Shown one piece after another: positions 9,898 to 18,087 of a stretch of 64,000 bases of DNA (positions are counted from its first letter, which is position 1; each line of letters starts with the position of its first letter). The notes under the pieces were generated by a model. The model made no database searches, was not told where the DNA came from, and saw nothing but the letters and a program-made list of their open reading frames with translations. The DNA lies in NCBI GenBank assembly GCA_030017715.1, contig JASEIU010000001.1, positions 65,520-129,519 of the forward strand. The letters run 5' to 3'. The DNA is from Candidatus Saccharicenans sp. Lineage in GTDB: Bacteria; Acidobacteriota; Aminicenantia; Aminicenantales; Saccharicenantaceae. The translations under genes and the position numbers were made by a program.

Positions 9898-10563
9898 TTA
9901 TTTTTTAGGATAACCCACAGTCTGGGCCAGCATGATTTTTTGCTCCGGCCGGAGTTTCATGGCTGCGGACAGCTCTTCCCGGTTGATCAAAGCCCGAACC
10001 ACGGTAGCCAGCCCCTCGGAAGCGCAGAACAGATACACATTCTGGGAGATGAAAGCGGCGTGGGCGCCTGAATAAAACCTCTTATCTTCATCAGAACCGC
10101 GGGGAATGCGGGCGTAATCGCCGACGTAAATCAGGTTTACCGGCGCTACCTTTACAAAATCCTGAGTCCCGGTAAGAGCCCGGATGTCTTCCTTCAGAAC
10201 CTGAATCAGTGAATGGTCTTTGGCCTCATACAGAAACAGCCCGTCGGCCATGGCTACATAAAGGTCGATATTCTGCCAGTTGACGGCTGAAGGGGCCGTT
10301 CGCTTTCCGGCTTCCGGACGGTTAATCCCGTAAGCCGCCCAGAGCAGGTTGGAGAGAACCCCGGCCGGCAGCCTGTCCGGGCTGAATTCTCTCTGACTCT
10401 GCCTGAGCTTCAGGCATTCCATCAGCGGTTTCCCGCCCTCAAGCTGCGGCGGCGGCAACTTGATGACCGGGGTCTCCTGGCCGGAAATACTATCTGCCGA
10501 AATAAAAATCCAGCCGGCCATAAAAAACAGAGTTAGCAAGGTGATAGTCGCTCTTGATCTCAT
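9898..10563 (-). CDS. Exported nitroreductase-family (SagB/ThcOx-like) flavoprotein
   Basis: 221 residues from ATG 10563, which has AGGAGG at proper spacing; the longer frame to 10596 lacks one. A signal peptide (residues 1-24, hydrophobic, ending near S-G-Q) precedes a nitroreductase fold of the SagB-like type: K-L-R-Q-S-Q-R-E-F near residue 58 for FMN phosphate binding, N-L-L-W-A-A-Y-G-I-N-R, and the terminal G-Y-P segment. Such proteins are FMN oxidoreductases; those with a signal peptide in this group have unknown substrates. Convergent with the arabinosidase gene, ending 9 bases from it. Confidence 0.8.
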   Translation of the reverse strand: MRSRATITLLTLFFMAGWIFISADSISGQETPVIKLPPPQLEGGKPLMECLKLRQSQREFSPDRLPAGVLSNLLWAAYGINRPEAGKRTAPSAVNWQNIDLYVAMADGLFLYEAKDHSLIQVLKEDIRALTGTQDFVKVAPVNLIYVGDYARIPRGSDEDKRFYSGAHAAFISQNVYLFCASEGLATVVRALINREELSAAMKLRPEQKIMLAQTVGYPKK

Positions 10564-10596
10564 CCTTTCCTCCTGATTGGCAAATTCTATCATCAA

Positions 10597-10881
10597 CGGT
10601 GCCCCTCAGCCAAGAAGCAAAACAAACGGAAGGTGCGCCAGGCGGGCCGGGGGTCGGAGAAAAGACAGGGAGCCGTTTTGACAGGCGATTTCTTCAGGTC
10701 GGGGAAAGCCCCTGCGGCGAAACCGCGCTCGCCGTTTTCATCGAATTTCGAGCCTTTATTTTTTAGCAAAAATTTAAAAGCAGACAGTTAGAAAGTTCAA
10801 AAGTGGACTCTTGGAGAGGCCGTTAAAGGGAAGACTAATCTCTTAACTGTTTGGTTGGGCCGCCAGATTAGAGCCTTTATT
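10597..10881. other. Intergenic region upstream of PEPCK with tandem small hairpins and a 13-bp direct repeat copy
   Basis: No gene seen. Two adjacent small hairpins occur: GGGG-aaag-CCCC (10701-10712) and GCGG-cgaaa-CCGC (10714-10726). GAGCCTTTATTTT occurs at 10750-10762 and again at 10871-10883, where it overlaps the -35 box of the PEPCK promoter. Functions unknown. Confidence 0.4.
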
Positions 10882-10910
10882 TTGACAAAACTCGCCCCCT
10901 GTGTTATTAG
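10882..10910 (+). promoter_or_regulatory. Sigma-70-like promoter of the PEPCK gene
   Basis: TTGACA (10882-10887), 17-base spacer, TATTAG (10905-10910). The predicted start near 10917 leaves a ~29-base leader to ATG 10946 and rules out the GTG at 10901 as start. Confidence 0.7.
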
Positions 10911-10945
10911 AGAATTTCCGAAGAAATTCCTGTCAGGATAAGAAC

Positions 10946-12718
10946 ATGGCCTCGGCAGTCGAAAAATGGGTGGAAAAACAGGCTGAACTGCTTCAGCCGA
11001 AAACAATCTACTGGTGCGACGGTTCGGAGGGCGAAGCCCGCCGGATCATAGAAATGGGGCTGCGGGAAGAAAAAATCGAGCAACATGACATCTTCCTGGA
11101 GCTCAATCACCGCCTCTGGCCCAAGGCCTACCTCCATCGCAGCCATCCCACGGATGTGGCTCGAACCGAGCAACTGACTTTTGTCTGCCATTCGGACAGG
11201 GAAACCACCGGGCCCAACAACAACTGGATGCATCCGGAAGAGGCCAAAAAGAAACTGACCAGGCTATCTAAGGGAGCCATGCGGGGCAAGACCATGTATG
11301 TCCTCCCCTACATGATGGGCCATCCCGACTCTCCCTACGCCAAAGCCTGCATCCAGATTACCGATGTCTCCTACGTGGCCGTCAGCATGAGAATAATGAC
11401 CAGGCTGGGCAAACACATTCTCGACAAGATCGGCAACTCTGAGAATTTCGTCAAGGGCATTCACACCGTCGGCGATTTTGACCCCAACAAGCGATTCATC
11501 ATGCATTTTCCGGAAGAAAACCTGGTCTGGAGCGTCGGCTCGGGTTACGGCGGCAATGCCCTGCTGGGAAAAAAATGTTTTTCTCTGAGGATCGCTTCCT
11601 GGATGGGCCGCAAGTACGGCTGGCTGGCCGAGCATATGATGATCATCGGGGTGGAAGACATTCACGGCAACATTACTTATATCGCCGGGGCTTTTCCCTC
11701 GGCCTGCGGCAAGACTAACTTCGCCATGTTAGAGTCGGCTCTGCCCGAATACCGCATCTGGACGATAGGCGACGACATCGCCTGGCTGAATATCGGGCCC
11801 GATGGCCGGCTTTATGCCATCAACCCGGAATTTGGATTTTTCGGGGTGGCCCCCGGGACCTCGATGAAAACCAATCCCAATATGATGCGCACCCTGAGAA
11901 ACTCCAATTATTATCCGACGCTGTTTACCAACGTCGGGCTGGACCTCGATACCATGTCTCCCTGGTGGGAAGGCCTCGACGGGCCGGTTCCGGAAAATAT
12001 GCTGGACTGGCAGGGGCGACCCTGGAAGCCAGGCCAGGGAACTCCGGCCGCTCACCCCAATTCCAGGTTCACGGTCTCCGTTTACAATTGCCCCACCCTT
12101 TCCAGAGAATACGACAACCCCATGGGCGTGCCCATCTCGGCCATCCTGTTCGGCGGTCGCCGGACCAGGTTGATTCCTCTGATCACCGAAGCCTTTAACT
12201 GGGAGCACGGCGTCTTCCTGGGAGCCAGAATGGGCTCGGAAACCACGGCTGCGGCTGCCGGCAAGGTGGGGGTACTGCGCCGCGACCCGATGGCCATGCT
12301 GCCGTTTTGCGGCTACAACATGGGCGATTACTTCCGCCACTGGATCAACATGGGCCGGTTGATGAGCCGACCGCCTCGAATCTATGCCCTGAACGCTTTC
12401 CGCCGCAACGAAAAAGGGGAATTCCTGTGGCCGGGCTTCGGGGAGAATATCCGGATTCTGAAATGGATAATAGAGAGGGTTAACGGCCGGACCGGAGCCA
12501 GAGAGACGCCGCTCGGCCTGATTCCCGAAAAAAAAGACCTGGACCTGACCGGGTTGCAACTGCCGGAGGAGAACCTGGAGGAGCTGTTCCGGATAAGTCC
12601 CGAAGAATGGTCGGAAGAGCTGGCTGACATCAAGAACTTTCTGGATAAATTCGGACGGCACACGCCCTATGAAATCTGGCAGGAATATGACCGGCTGAAG
12701 AAGGGGCTTGGCTACTGA
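10946..12718 (+). CDS. pckG: Phosphoenolpyruvate carboxykinase (GTP)
   Basis: 590 residues, the normal length for the GTP-dependent family, which interconverts oxaloacetate and PEP. Visible motifs: the P-loop F-P-S-A-C-G-K-T-N with the hyper-reactive Cys254 and Lys256, the metal/nucleotide motif G-D-D-I-A-W, G-G-N-A-L-L-G-K-K-C and the G-F-F-G-V-A-P-G-T-S loop. The ATG at 10946 (M-A-S-A-V-E-K-W) is preferred over the in-frame GTG at 10901, which lies inside the -10 region. Cytoplasmic, central carbon metabolism (gluconeogenesis or anaplerosis). Two regulator genes follow on the same strand, but a separate leader with a palindrome lies between, so they need not be co-transcribed. Confidence 0.97.
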   Translation: MASAVEKWVEKQAELLQPKTIYWCDGSEGEARRIIEMGLREEKIEQHDIFLELNHRLWPKAYLHRSHPTDVARTEQLTFVCHSDRETTGPNNNWMHPEEAKKKLTRLSKGAMRGKTMYVLPYMMGHPDSPYAKACIQITDVSYVAVSMRIMTRLGKHILDKIGNSENFVKGIHTVGDFDPNKRFIMHFPEENLVWSVGSGYGGNALLGKKCFSLRIASWMGRKYGWLAEHMMIIGVEDIHGNITYIAGAFPSACGKTNFAMLESALPEYRIWTIGDDIAWLNIGPDGRLYAINPEFGFFGVAPGTSMKTNPNMMRTLRNSNYYPTLFTNVGLDLDTMSPWWEGLDGPVPENMLDWQGRPWKPGQGTPAAHPNSRFTVSVYNCPTLSREYDNPMGVPISAILFGGRRTRLIPLITEAFNWEHGVFLGARMGSETTAAAAGKVGVLRRDPMAMLPFCGYNMGDYFRHWINMGRLMSRPPRIYALNAFRRNEKGEFLWPGFGENIRILKWIIERVNGRTGARETPLGLIPEKKDLDLTGLQLPEENLEELFRISPEEWSEELADIKNFLDKFGRHTPYEIWQEYDRLKKGLGY

Positions 12719-12780
12719 CCTGCCGGGAATCTGTCAGGTAGAAAGGTCCACCAACCGCCCGGGCCGTGTCCGGATATTGT

Positions 12781-12806
12781 ATTTTTATCCGGAATTTGAT
12801 AAAAAT
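12781..12806. promoter_or_regulatory. Candidate operator: 9-bp inverted repeat upstream of the LacI-type regulator
   Basis: ATTTTTATC (12781-12789), 8-base spacer, GATAAAAAT (12798-12806), a perfect repeat about 35 bases before the regulator's start. The position suits autoregulation by the LacI-type protein. This is inference; I did not find a second copy near the arabinosidase genes. Confidence 0.4.
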
Positions 12807-12840
12807 TTTTCTTGATATTTTGAAGTGAAGAGGACCAGCA

Positions 12841-13878
12841 ATCGTAACCATTAAAGACATTGCCAGAAAGGCCCGGGTCTCGATCGGCACGGTGGACCGG
12901 GTCTTGCACAGCCGGGGTCGGGTCCATCCCGAAACCGAGAAAAGGGTCCGTCGGGTTCTAAAGGAACTCAACTACCGGACCAACGTCTTCGCCAAGCACC
13001 TGAAGATGGGCCGGACGTTCAATTTCAGCGTGCTGATGCCGAAGCCTCAGCAGGATAGTTATTACTGGTCGTTGCCTTACCGCGGGATTCGGAAAGCTCA
13101 GGAAGAGCTACTGTCTCACAAGGTGCGGGTAAATTTCTTCTTCTTTGACCGCTTTGATGAAAAATCGGTTCTCAATACCGGCCGGAGATTACTGAGAAAC
13201 AACTCCGACGGTCTGCTGACGGCGCCGGTTCTGCCCGAAGGTTTCAGCCGGTTTTTAAACGACCTGTCGCCCGAGCTGCCGGTGGTTTTCTTTGATTCTT
13301 ATCTGCCGGGGATAAAACCGCTGGCCTTTATCGGGCAGGATGCCTTCCGGAGCGGCTTGCTGGCCAGCCGGTTGATGAGACAGACGGTTCACCGCCCGAG
13401 CGGACTGGTGGCAGTGATTAAGATTCTGCCGGAAGATTATCATATCGCCGGCCGGATCGAAGGTTTTCTCCAGGGCAGCCGGGACTGGTCGGGCCTGAGG
13501 CCGCAGACCCTGGACCTGGTCGGAAGCTGGAGCGCGGCTGATACTGCCAGATATCTGGAGTCCTTCTACCGCCGGCATCGCGACCTGGCCGGGATTTTTG
13601 TGACCAACGCCATGACCCACAAGGTGGCCGAATGGTGGAAGAGCAATTCCGAAAAGGAAAAAATTATACTGATCGGCTATGACCCCATTCCGAGAAATAT
13701 CGCTTTGCTCAAGGCCGGGGCCATTGATTTTCTGATCAGCCAGCAGTCAGAACGACAGGGTTATGAGGGTATCTACGCCCTGTTCCGGAAAGTTGTTCTG
13801 GGAGAAGAGGTCAAGAGTAAAATCATGACCCAGATTGATATCATAACTGTCGACAACGTGGATTATTACCAGAGTTAA
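12841..13878 (+). CDS. LacI-family transcription regulator with apparent ATC start codon
   Basis: 345 residues if initiated at 12841. The N-terminus (V-T-I-K-D-I-A-R-K-A-R-V-S-I-G-T-V-D-R-V-L-H) is a complete LacI helix-turn-helix followed by the hinge, then a periplasmic-binding-protein-type sensor domain (about 62-340) that likely binds a sugar. The family start Met aligns with an ATC codon at 12841, six bases after GAAGAGGA; an in-frame TGA lies at 12826. The only canonical start is GTG 12892, which would delete the recognition helix. So the gene uses a rare ATC start, is a start-codon mutant, or carries a base-call error. The target is unknown; PEPCK and the arabinosidases are candidates by position only. 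Confidence 0.8.
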   Translation: MVTIKDIARKARVSIGTVDRVLHSRGRVHPETEKRVRRVLKELNYRTNVFAKHLKMGRTFNFSVLMPKPQQDSYYWSLPYRGIRKAQEELLSHKVRVNFFFFDRFDEKSVLNTGRRLLRNNSDGLLTAPVLPEGFSRFLNDLSPELPVVFFDSYLPGIKPLAFIGQDAFRSGLLASRLMRQTVHRPSGLVAVIKILPEDYHIAGRIEGFLQGSRDWSGLRPQTLDLVGSWSAADTARYLESFYRRHRDLAGIFVTNAMTHKVAEWWKSNSEKEKIILIGYDPIPRNIALLKAGAIDFLISQQSERQGYEGIYALFRKVVLGEEVKSKIMTQIDIITVDNVDYYQS

Positions 13879-13900
13879 CGGAAGGTCAGGAGGAGGCAAA

Positions 13901-14584
13901 ATGGACAGGGAAAAACCGGTCCTGAACGTCAAATCGTTGAAAGAACAGGTTTACGATTTTTTAAGAGAGCAAATGCGCCGGGGTGAAATTCTGCCCGGTT
14001 CGGTCATCGACCTGGAAGAGACTTCCCGGAAACTGGGAGTCAGCCGCACCCCGTTGCGGGATGCCCTGCTGCAGTTAGAGACAGAAGATTTTGTCACCAT
14101 TCTGCCCCGCCGCAAGGTGGTGGTTAATCTGCTGACGGCCAGGGATATCAAAAATTATTATGAAATAATAGGAGCCCTGGAAAGCATAGCCATTCTCAGG
14201 GCCGGGGACCGGTTACAGCCGGAGGATATTGACCATCTGGTGCAGCTTAACGGGGAAATGAAACAGGCGATAGAAGCTGACGATTTTGACCTTTATTACG
14301 AAAAGAACCTGGCCTTTCATAATATCTATCTCCAGGCCAGCGGCAATGACAAGCTGATGAGAATTGTCAATAACCTGAAGAAGCGACTTTACGATTTTCC
14401 CCGGCCGGCCGGCTTTGTCAAGGAATGGGAACAGGCTTCAACCGGCGAACATGCCCGACTGATCGAATATCTACGCCGCGGCCAGAAAGAAGAGGCAGCC
14501 CGCTACATCCGGGACGTGCACTGGTCTTACGAAGTGCAGGAAAAATACATAGTGCAGTACTACCGGCATATTTCCAATCCCTGA
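13901..14584 (+). CDS. GntR-family regulator with FCD domain
   Basis: 227 residues. Winged helix at residues ~8-75 (S-L-K-E-Q-V-Y-D-F-L-R-E-Q, then L-G-V-S-R-T-P-L-R-D-A-L) and an all-helical FCD ligand domain (~80-215) with the usual metal-site His residues (F-H-N-I-Y, G-E-H-A-R-L, D-V-H-W-S). FadR-subfamily proteins of this type sense organic or sugar acids. Starts 22 bases after the LacI gene with AGGAGGAGG before ATG, so the two regulators probably form one operon. The effector cannot be read from the sequence. Confidence 0.9.
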   Translation: MDREKPVLNVKSLKEQVYDFLREQMRRGEILPGSVIDLEETSRKLGVSRTPLRDALLQLETEDFVTILPRRKVVVNLLTARDIKNYYEIIGALESIAILRAGDRLQPEDIDHLVQLNGEMKQAIEADDFDLYYEKNLAFHNIYLQASGNDKLMRIVNNLKKRLYDFPRPAGFVKEWEQASTGEHARLIEYLRRGQKEEAARYIRDVHWSYEVQEKYIVQYYRHISNP

Positions 14585-14613
14585 GAAATAAGACGGGAAG
14601 CCGTCCGGCTGAT

Positions 14614-14919
14614 TTACGGCTTGAAAATAAAGTAAGCTGCCAGAAACATCAGGGAAAAACCCACCAGGTAATTTCAGCGGAAATCTTCCCTGAGATAAAG
14701 AACGGAAAAGAAAGAAAAGACGGTAAGGGTCATCAACCGGCCGTAACTCAGACGGTTGTCCGGAACCTGAAAGCAGTCTTCAAGACAGGCAATCAGCCAG
14801 CTGAGGACAATGGCTATCCACAGGGGCAGGCTCTTGAATTTAAGGTGTCCGTACCAGCCAAAGGTCATAAAAATTTTCGACACCAGCAGCAGGCCGACCG
14901 TTATCCAGGGCTTTTTCGT
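14614..14919 (-). pseudogene. Decayed DUF486 (COG3169) small membrane protein gene
   Basis: Read on the - strand, the frame encodes a DUF486-like protein: W-I-T-V-G-L-L-L-V-S-K-I-F-M-T-F-G-W-Y-G-H-L-K-F-K, then C-F-Q-V-P-D-N-R, F-S-V-L-Y-L-R-E and, after an in-frame TGA (14674-14676), N-Y-L-V-G-F-S-L-M-F-L-A-A-Y-F-I-F-K-P and TAA at 14614. The TGA replaces the Trp of the family R-W-N-Y-L motif. About 15-18 residues (the Q-L-K-T-I-Q-E-V-I block) are missing after N-R-L-S-Y-G. The expected initiator position reads ACG (14917-14919). Three lesions indicate a dead gene. The family assignment is from memory of DUF486 sequences. Confidence 0.7.
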
Positions 14920-14981
14920 ACCTGGCCGGAAAAATTAGTCAATAATGATAGCCCCTTTTTTCTTTTGTCAGGAGAAAGAAA

Positions 14982-15000
14982 AGGCCCTGAAATCGGGCCT
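14982..15000 (-). terminator. Possible weak intrinsic terminator after the DUF5916 gene
   Basis: On the - strand AGGCCC-gatttca-GGGCCT is followed by TTTTCTTTCT. Only six base pairs, and about 170 bases beyond the stop codon, so moderate support. Confidence 0.4.
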
Positions 15001-15170
15001 AAATCAAAGAGCCTGGTCGACAGAGAATTTTCTTAAGGCTCGTCAGCCGGCTCTGGCCTGAAGAAAAGATTTTTTAACCACCGGTTTCGGCCCGGAGGCG
15101 GGGGGCCGCCGACTGACGGACCAGGGCCTGCCGGCGGAAACGGAATCGGGCAACCCGGCTTGATGATGCC

Positions 15171-17888
15171 TCACAAATTAAATCGATAGGTGATTTTTAT
15201 CAGAAAGACATTATCTCCGGGGGCGGTAAACAGACGGCCCAGGTCCCGGCCCAGGGAGAAATCTCCCGGATTGGAATAATCGGCCCGGTTCTGGGTCCAC
15301 ACCAGATAGAGCAGTGAACCCAGCCGATATTCCCAGCGCAGAACCACCGTGCCCCGCAGGGACTTGTAATTGAAATCCGGATTATAGATGGAGATAACCG
15401 CAGCCGGCCCGCTGCCGTCGGGGTCGAGCAGGTAGTATCCGTCCTGGTAGTCTATGGTCGAAGGATGATCGCCGAACACCAGGTAATCGTAGGTCCTCGG
15501 GAATTTCAACTGCTTGAAACGGTCGTATTTCCCGACGGCCAGGTAAGGTTGCAGGTAAACCTGAAGGCTGAGCCTGGGAGTGAAAATCCAGTTCAGGCGC
15601 AGATCCGAGGCCACCAGTGTCTGGTCGATTCTGCCGAACAGGTAACGCCGGCCGAAGGTGTCGGTCATTAAAGGGTCGGCCACCGAAGTCAGCCACTGGG
15701 TTTCGTTCCGGTCCTTGCTGACCGAAGGTCCTAAGGACAGGTTAAAATTTGGCCCGGGCTTCCAGCGCAGCCCCAGGCTGAGATTCCATTGCTCCTGCTT
15801 ATTTTCGGTCCGGCCGTAATATCCCGATCCGTAAAACACAAATTTTTTCCTGGAGTCGGATTCCAGGCTCAACTGGCCCAGGTAGCCATGGGGAATCAAA
15901 GCCAGCGGCCCGCCCCGGGTCAGAGTGTTGCTGAAAATCTGCGGATAATAAATCAGGCTGACCTCCGACGTCCACCAGTTGCGGAAGACTCCCTGGAGGG
16001 TAAGGAGCCAGCTTTCAAATGTCTTATTCCAGCCGAAATCATGGTTCTGTTCCAGCCCGCCGATCAACAGGGCCTGGCGGAATATTTTGCCTGGTTTCGT
16101 CCACATATAACCGTAATAAGCCTGGAAGGTAATCCGGTCGGAGAGGCTTCTCTGGTAGCCGGCATCGTTGGGATCAAATCCCGGGCTGAGGACGCCGGTT
16201 GAAAGGTAAACAATCGAATGGCCCTGCTGCTTGGCCAGGCTGAGCTTGCCGCCCAGCCCGGAGAGGCTGACCGCCTCCGGGTCGAGGCTCACATGGCTGG
16301 CGTCCGGGCGTTGAAAGTAATGGATGGAAGAACGCTGAATGCGGTAGATGGCCTCCTGGCTGCCGTGCAGGAAAGTTCCGCCGGCCCAGCCGCCCAGAAC
16401 CCAGTTTCTTTTTTTGTCGAGAAAGGCCCAGCCGTCAAAAGCCAGGTTGAAAGCCTCCGCGGCCAGGAGCGACCTCAGGCTGTCTTCCCGGAGGTCTCTG
16501 ACGACCGAGGTCAGCAGAAAGCCGAAGCCCTGCTGCCCCCGGTTGAATTCTTTCTGGGCCCGGAATATGCCGTAGTAGGTGAAAGGAGCCACTTCATCCC
16601 GGTAGCGATTGTTCAGGTCGTCAACCGTGGCGTATTCTCTGGCTGTTACCGCGTTGATCACACCGACGTTCCAGCCCGAGCCCAGTTTGCCGGTTAGTTT
16701 GAAGGCGCCGATGATGGTCGAACGGTCGGGGAAACTGACAAAGCCGTCATGCTGCGGATAGCCCTGAGGCTCGCGGCCGATTCGCCGGCTATAAAAAAGC
16801 CTGGGGTTGGGCCAGTTCAGGTCAACGTTGATGTAGATGCCGCCCCGGCCGAAATTGCTGAAGATGGATGAGCCCTCGATGAAGAAAGGTCTCTTCTCTT
16901 CGTAATAGGTTTCATAAGCCGTCAGATTAATGACTGCCGGGTCCACTTCTACCTGACCGAAATCGGGATTGATGGTCAGGTCTAAATTGAGGTTGCTTTT
17001 CAGACCGGCTTTCAGGTCAAGCCCGACATTTCCCCGATACTGATGCCCGGTCTCAAAGGGATTGCCGGGTTCAGCCGGCCGGTAGCGGGCCTGGCCGACT
17101 GAGTAGGGGAAGGCTTCCAGTCGGCGGCCGGGTTTGATGTTTTCAATTCCTTCCAGCCGGGCAAAACGGGAAACAAAAGCATTGTCTTCCTTGGGCACCC
17201 AGGCAAACGACACTTTCTCGTTTTTGCGTTTGATTATTCGTTGAAAATTCACTCCCCAGAGCTGCTTCTCCCGGCGCGGGAAACGCAATTGATTGAGAGG
17301 AATCCGTATTTCCACCGTCCAGCCGTCTGCTGTTACCCGCGTTCTGGCTTCCCAGACCCCATCCCAGCTCTTGTCTTCGCTGATATCGTTGAAGAGGGCC
17401 TTATCGATTATCGAGCCGGACGGATTTACCCAGAAAGCATAACCGCTCCGCCGGTCATGATAGGGGTCGACGGAGAAGATAAACCAGTCGGAGTCGACCG
17501 AGTAGTCGCGTCGGCCAAGCTGTCCGATTATCCCCTTTGGATTTGAATCCAGGCAGCGGGCGGCCACATATAGATTGGCGCTGTCATAAAACACCCAGAC
17601 CAGCGTTTTCTCGCTGGAGGGGGCTCCGTCGACCGGGTCGGTCTGGATGAAATCCTCGGCGGCCGGCTGGCGGTAGATTTCTTCCCTGAGGTAACCGTCA
17701 AGCTCAAAATCTCCGGTCAGGCGGTAAGCCCGGACGGTTTTAGTCTCCTGGACTTTTTTGAGAGCTTCTTTGTCTATGAGCGTCTGGTCCTGGGCTCCGG
17801 ATAGTCCGGGTCGGCAAAAAATTACCAATAAGAGGAAAAAAGAAAAAAGAAGACGAGTGTCTATGAGGCCAGGTCTGAGCTGAAACAT
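15171..17888 (-). CDS. DUF5916 outer-membrane protein with N-terminal CBM9-like domain
   Basis: 905 residues from ATG 17888, chosen for GGGAGGAACCACTC before it. Signal peptide about residues 1-32. Residues ~50-240 form a CBM9-like beta-sandwich (D-G-Y-L-R-E-E-I-Y, V-W-V-F-Y-D-S-A-N-L-Y-V-A-A, W-D-G-V-W-E-A-R-T, G-W-T-V-E-I-R-I-P). The rest is the DUF5916 region (I-N-P-D-F-G-Q-V-E-V-D-P, Y-E-E-K-R-P-F-F-I-E-G), a predicted outer-membrane beta-barrel ending in I-T-Y-R-F-N-L, similar to an OMP C-terminal signal. Function unknown; it is often found with peptidase or glycan-uptake genes. Monocistronic, same strand as the M16 protease upstream. Confidence 0.85.
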   Translation of the reverse strand: MFQLRPGLIDTRLLFSFFLLLVIFCRPGLSGAQDQTLIDKEALKKVQETKTVRAYRLTGDFELDGYLREEIYRQPAAEDFIQTDPVDGAPSSEKTLVWVFYDSANLYVAARCLDSNPKGIIGQLGRRDYSVDSDWFIFSVDPYHDRRSGYAFWVNPSGSIIDKALFNDISEDKSWDGVWEARTRVTADGWTVEIRIPLNQLRFPRREKQLWGVNFQRIIKRKNEKVSFAWVPKEDNAFVSRFARLEGIENIKPGRRLEAFPYSVGQARYRPAEPGNPFETGHQYRGNVGLDLKAGLKSNLNLDLTINPDFGQVEVDPAVINLTAYETYYEEKRPFFIEGSSIFSNFGRGGIYINVDLNWPNPRLFYSRRIGREPQGYPQHDGFVSFPDRSTIIGAFKLTGKLGSGWNVGVINAVTAREYATVDDLNNRYRDEVAPFTYYGIFRAQKEFNRGQQGFGFLLTSVVRDLREDSLRSLLAAEAFNLAFDGWAFLDKKRNWVLGGWAGGTFLHGSQEAIYRIQRSSIHYFQRPDASHVSLDPEAVSLSGLGGKLSLAKQQGHSIVYLSTGVLSPGFDPNDAGYQRSLSDRITFQAYYGYMWTKPGKIFRQALLIGGLEQNHDFGWNKTFESWLLTLQGVFRNWWTSEVSLIYYPQIFSNTLTRGGPLALIPHGYLGQLSLESDSRKKFVFYGSGYYGRTENKQEQWNLSLGLRWKPGPNFNLSLGPSVSKDRNETQWLTSVADPLMTDTFGRRYLFGRIDQTLVASDLRLNWIFTPRLSLQVYLQPYLAVGKYDRFKQLKFPRTYDYLVFGDHPSTIDYQDGYYLLDPDGSGPAAVISIYNPDFNYKSLRGTVVLRWEYRLGSLLYLVWTQNRADYSNPGDFSLGRDLGRLFTAPGDNVFLIKITYRFNL

Positions 17889-18087
17889 GAGTGGTTCCTC
17901 CCTATAAAATCCTCCCTTCAATTTTTAAGTCGTAATTATAACCAGAAGTTTGAAAAAAATCTTTCGGAAAAAAATTTTTCGGCTGTTAAAAAACGGCCGC
18001 AGGCTGAGTCTCCAGCCGGCGGTTGCCGGGCGCGGTTTGACCCGGGTCCCCGGTCCCGGATCCGGTTTCCGGCCTGCCGGGAAAACC

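Noticed and set aside
12892-12894. GTG start for the LacI gene
   Set aside because: It would delete the recognition helix that is plainly encoded upstream.
14674-14676. TGA read as Trp (recoding) in the DUF486 gene
   Set aside because: PEPCK, the GntR gene, rpoD and others end in TGA, so TGA is a stop here; other lesions in the gene also point to decay.
14425-15036. 203-residue + strand frame after the GntR gene
   Set aside because: Overlaps the GntR gene in another frame and lies antisense to the DUF486 remnant, whose residues match a known family; the + frame has no motif.
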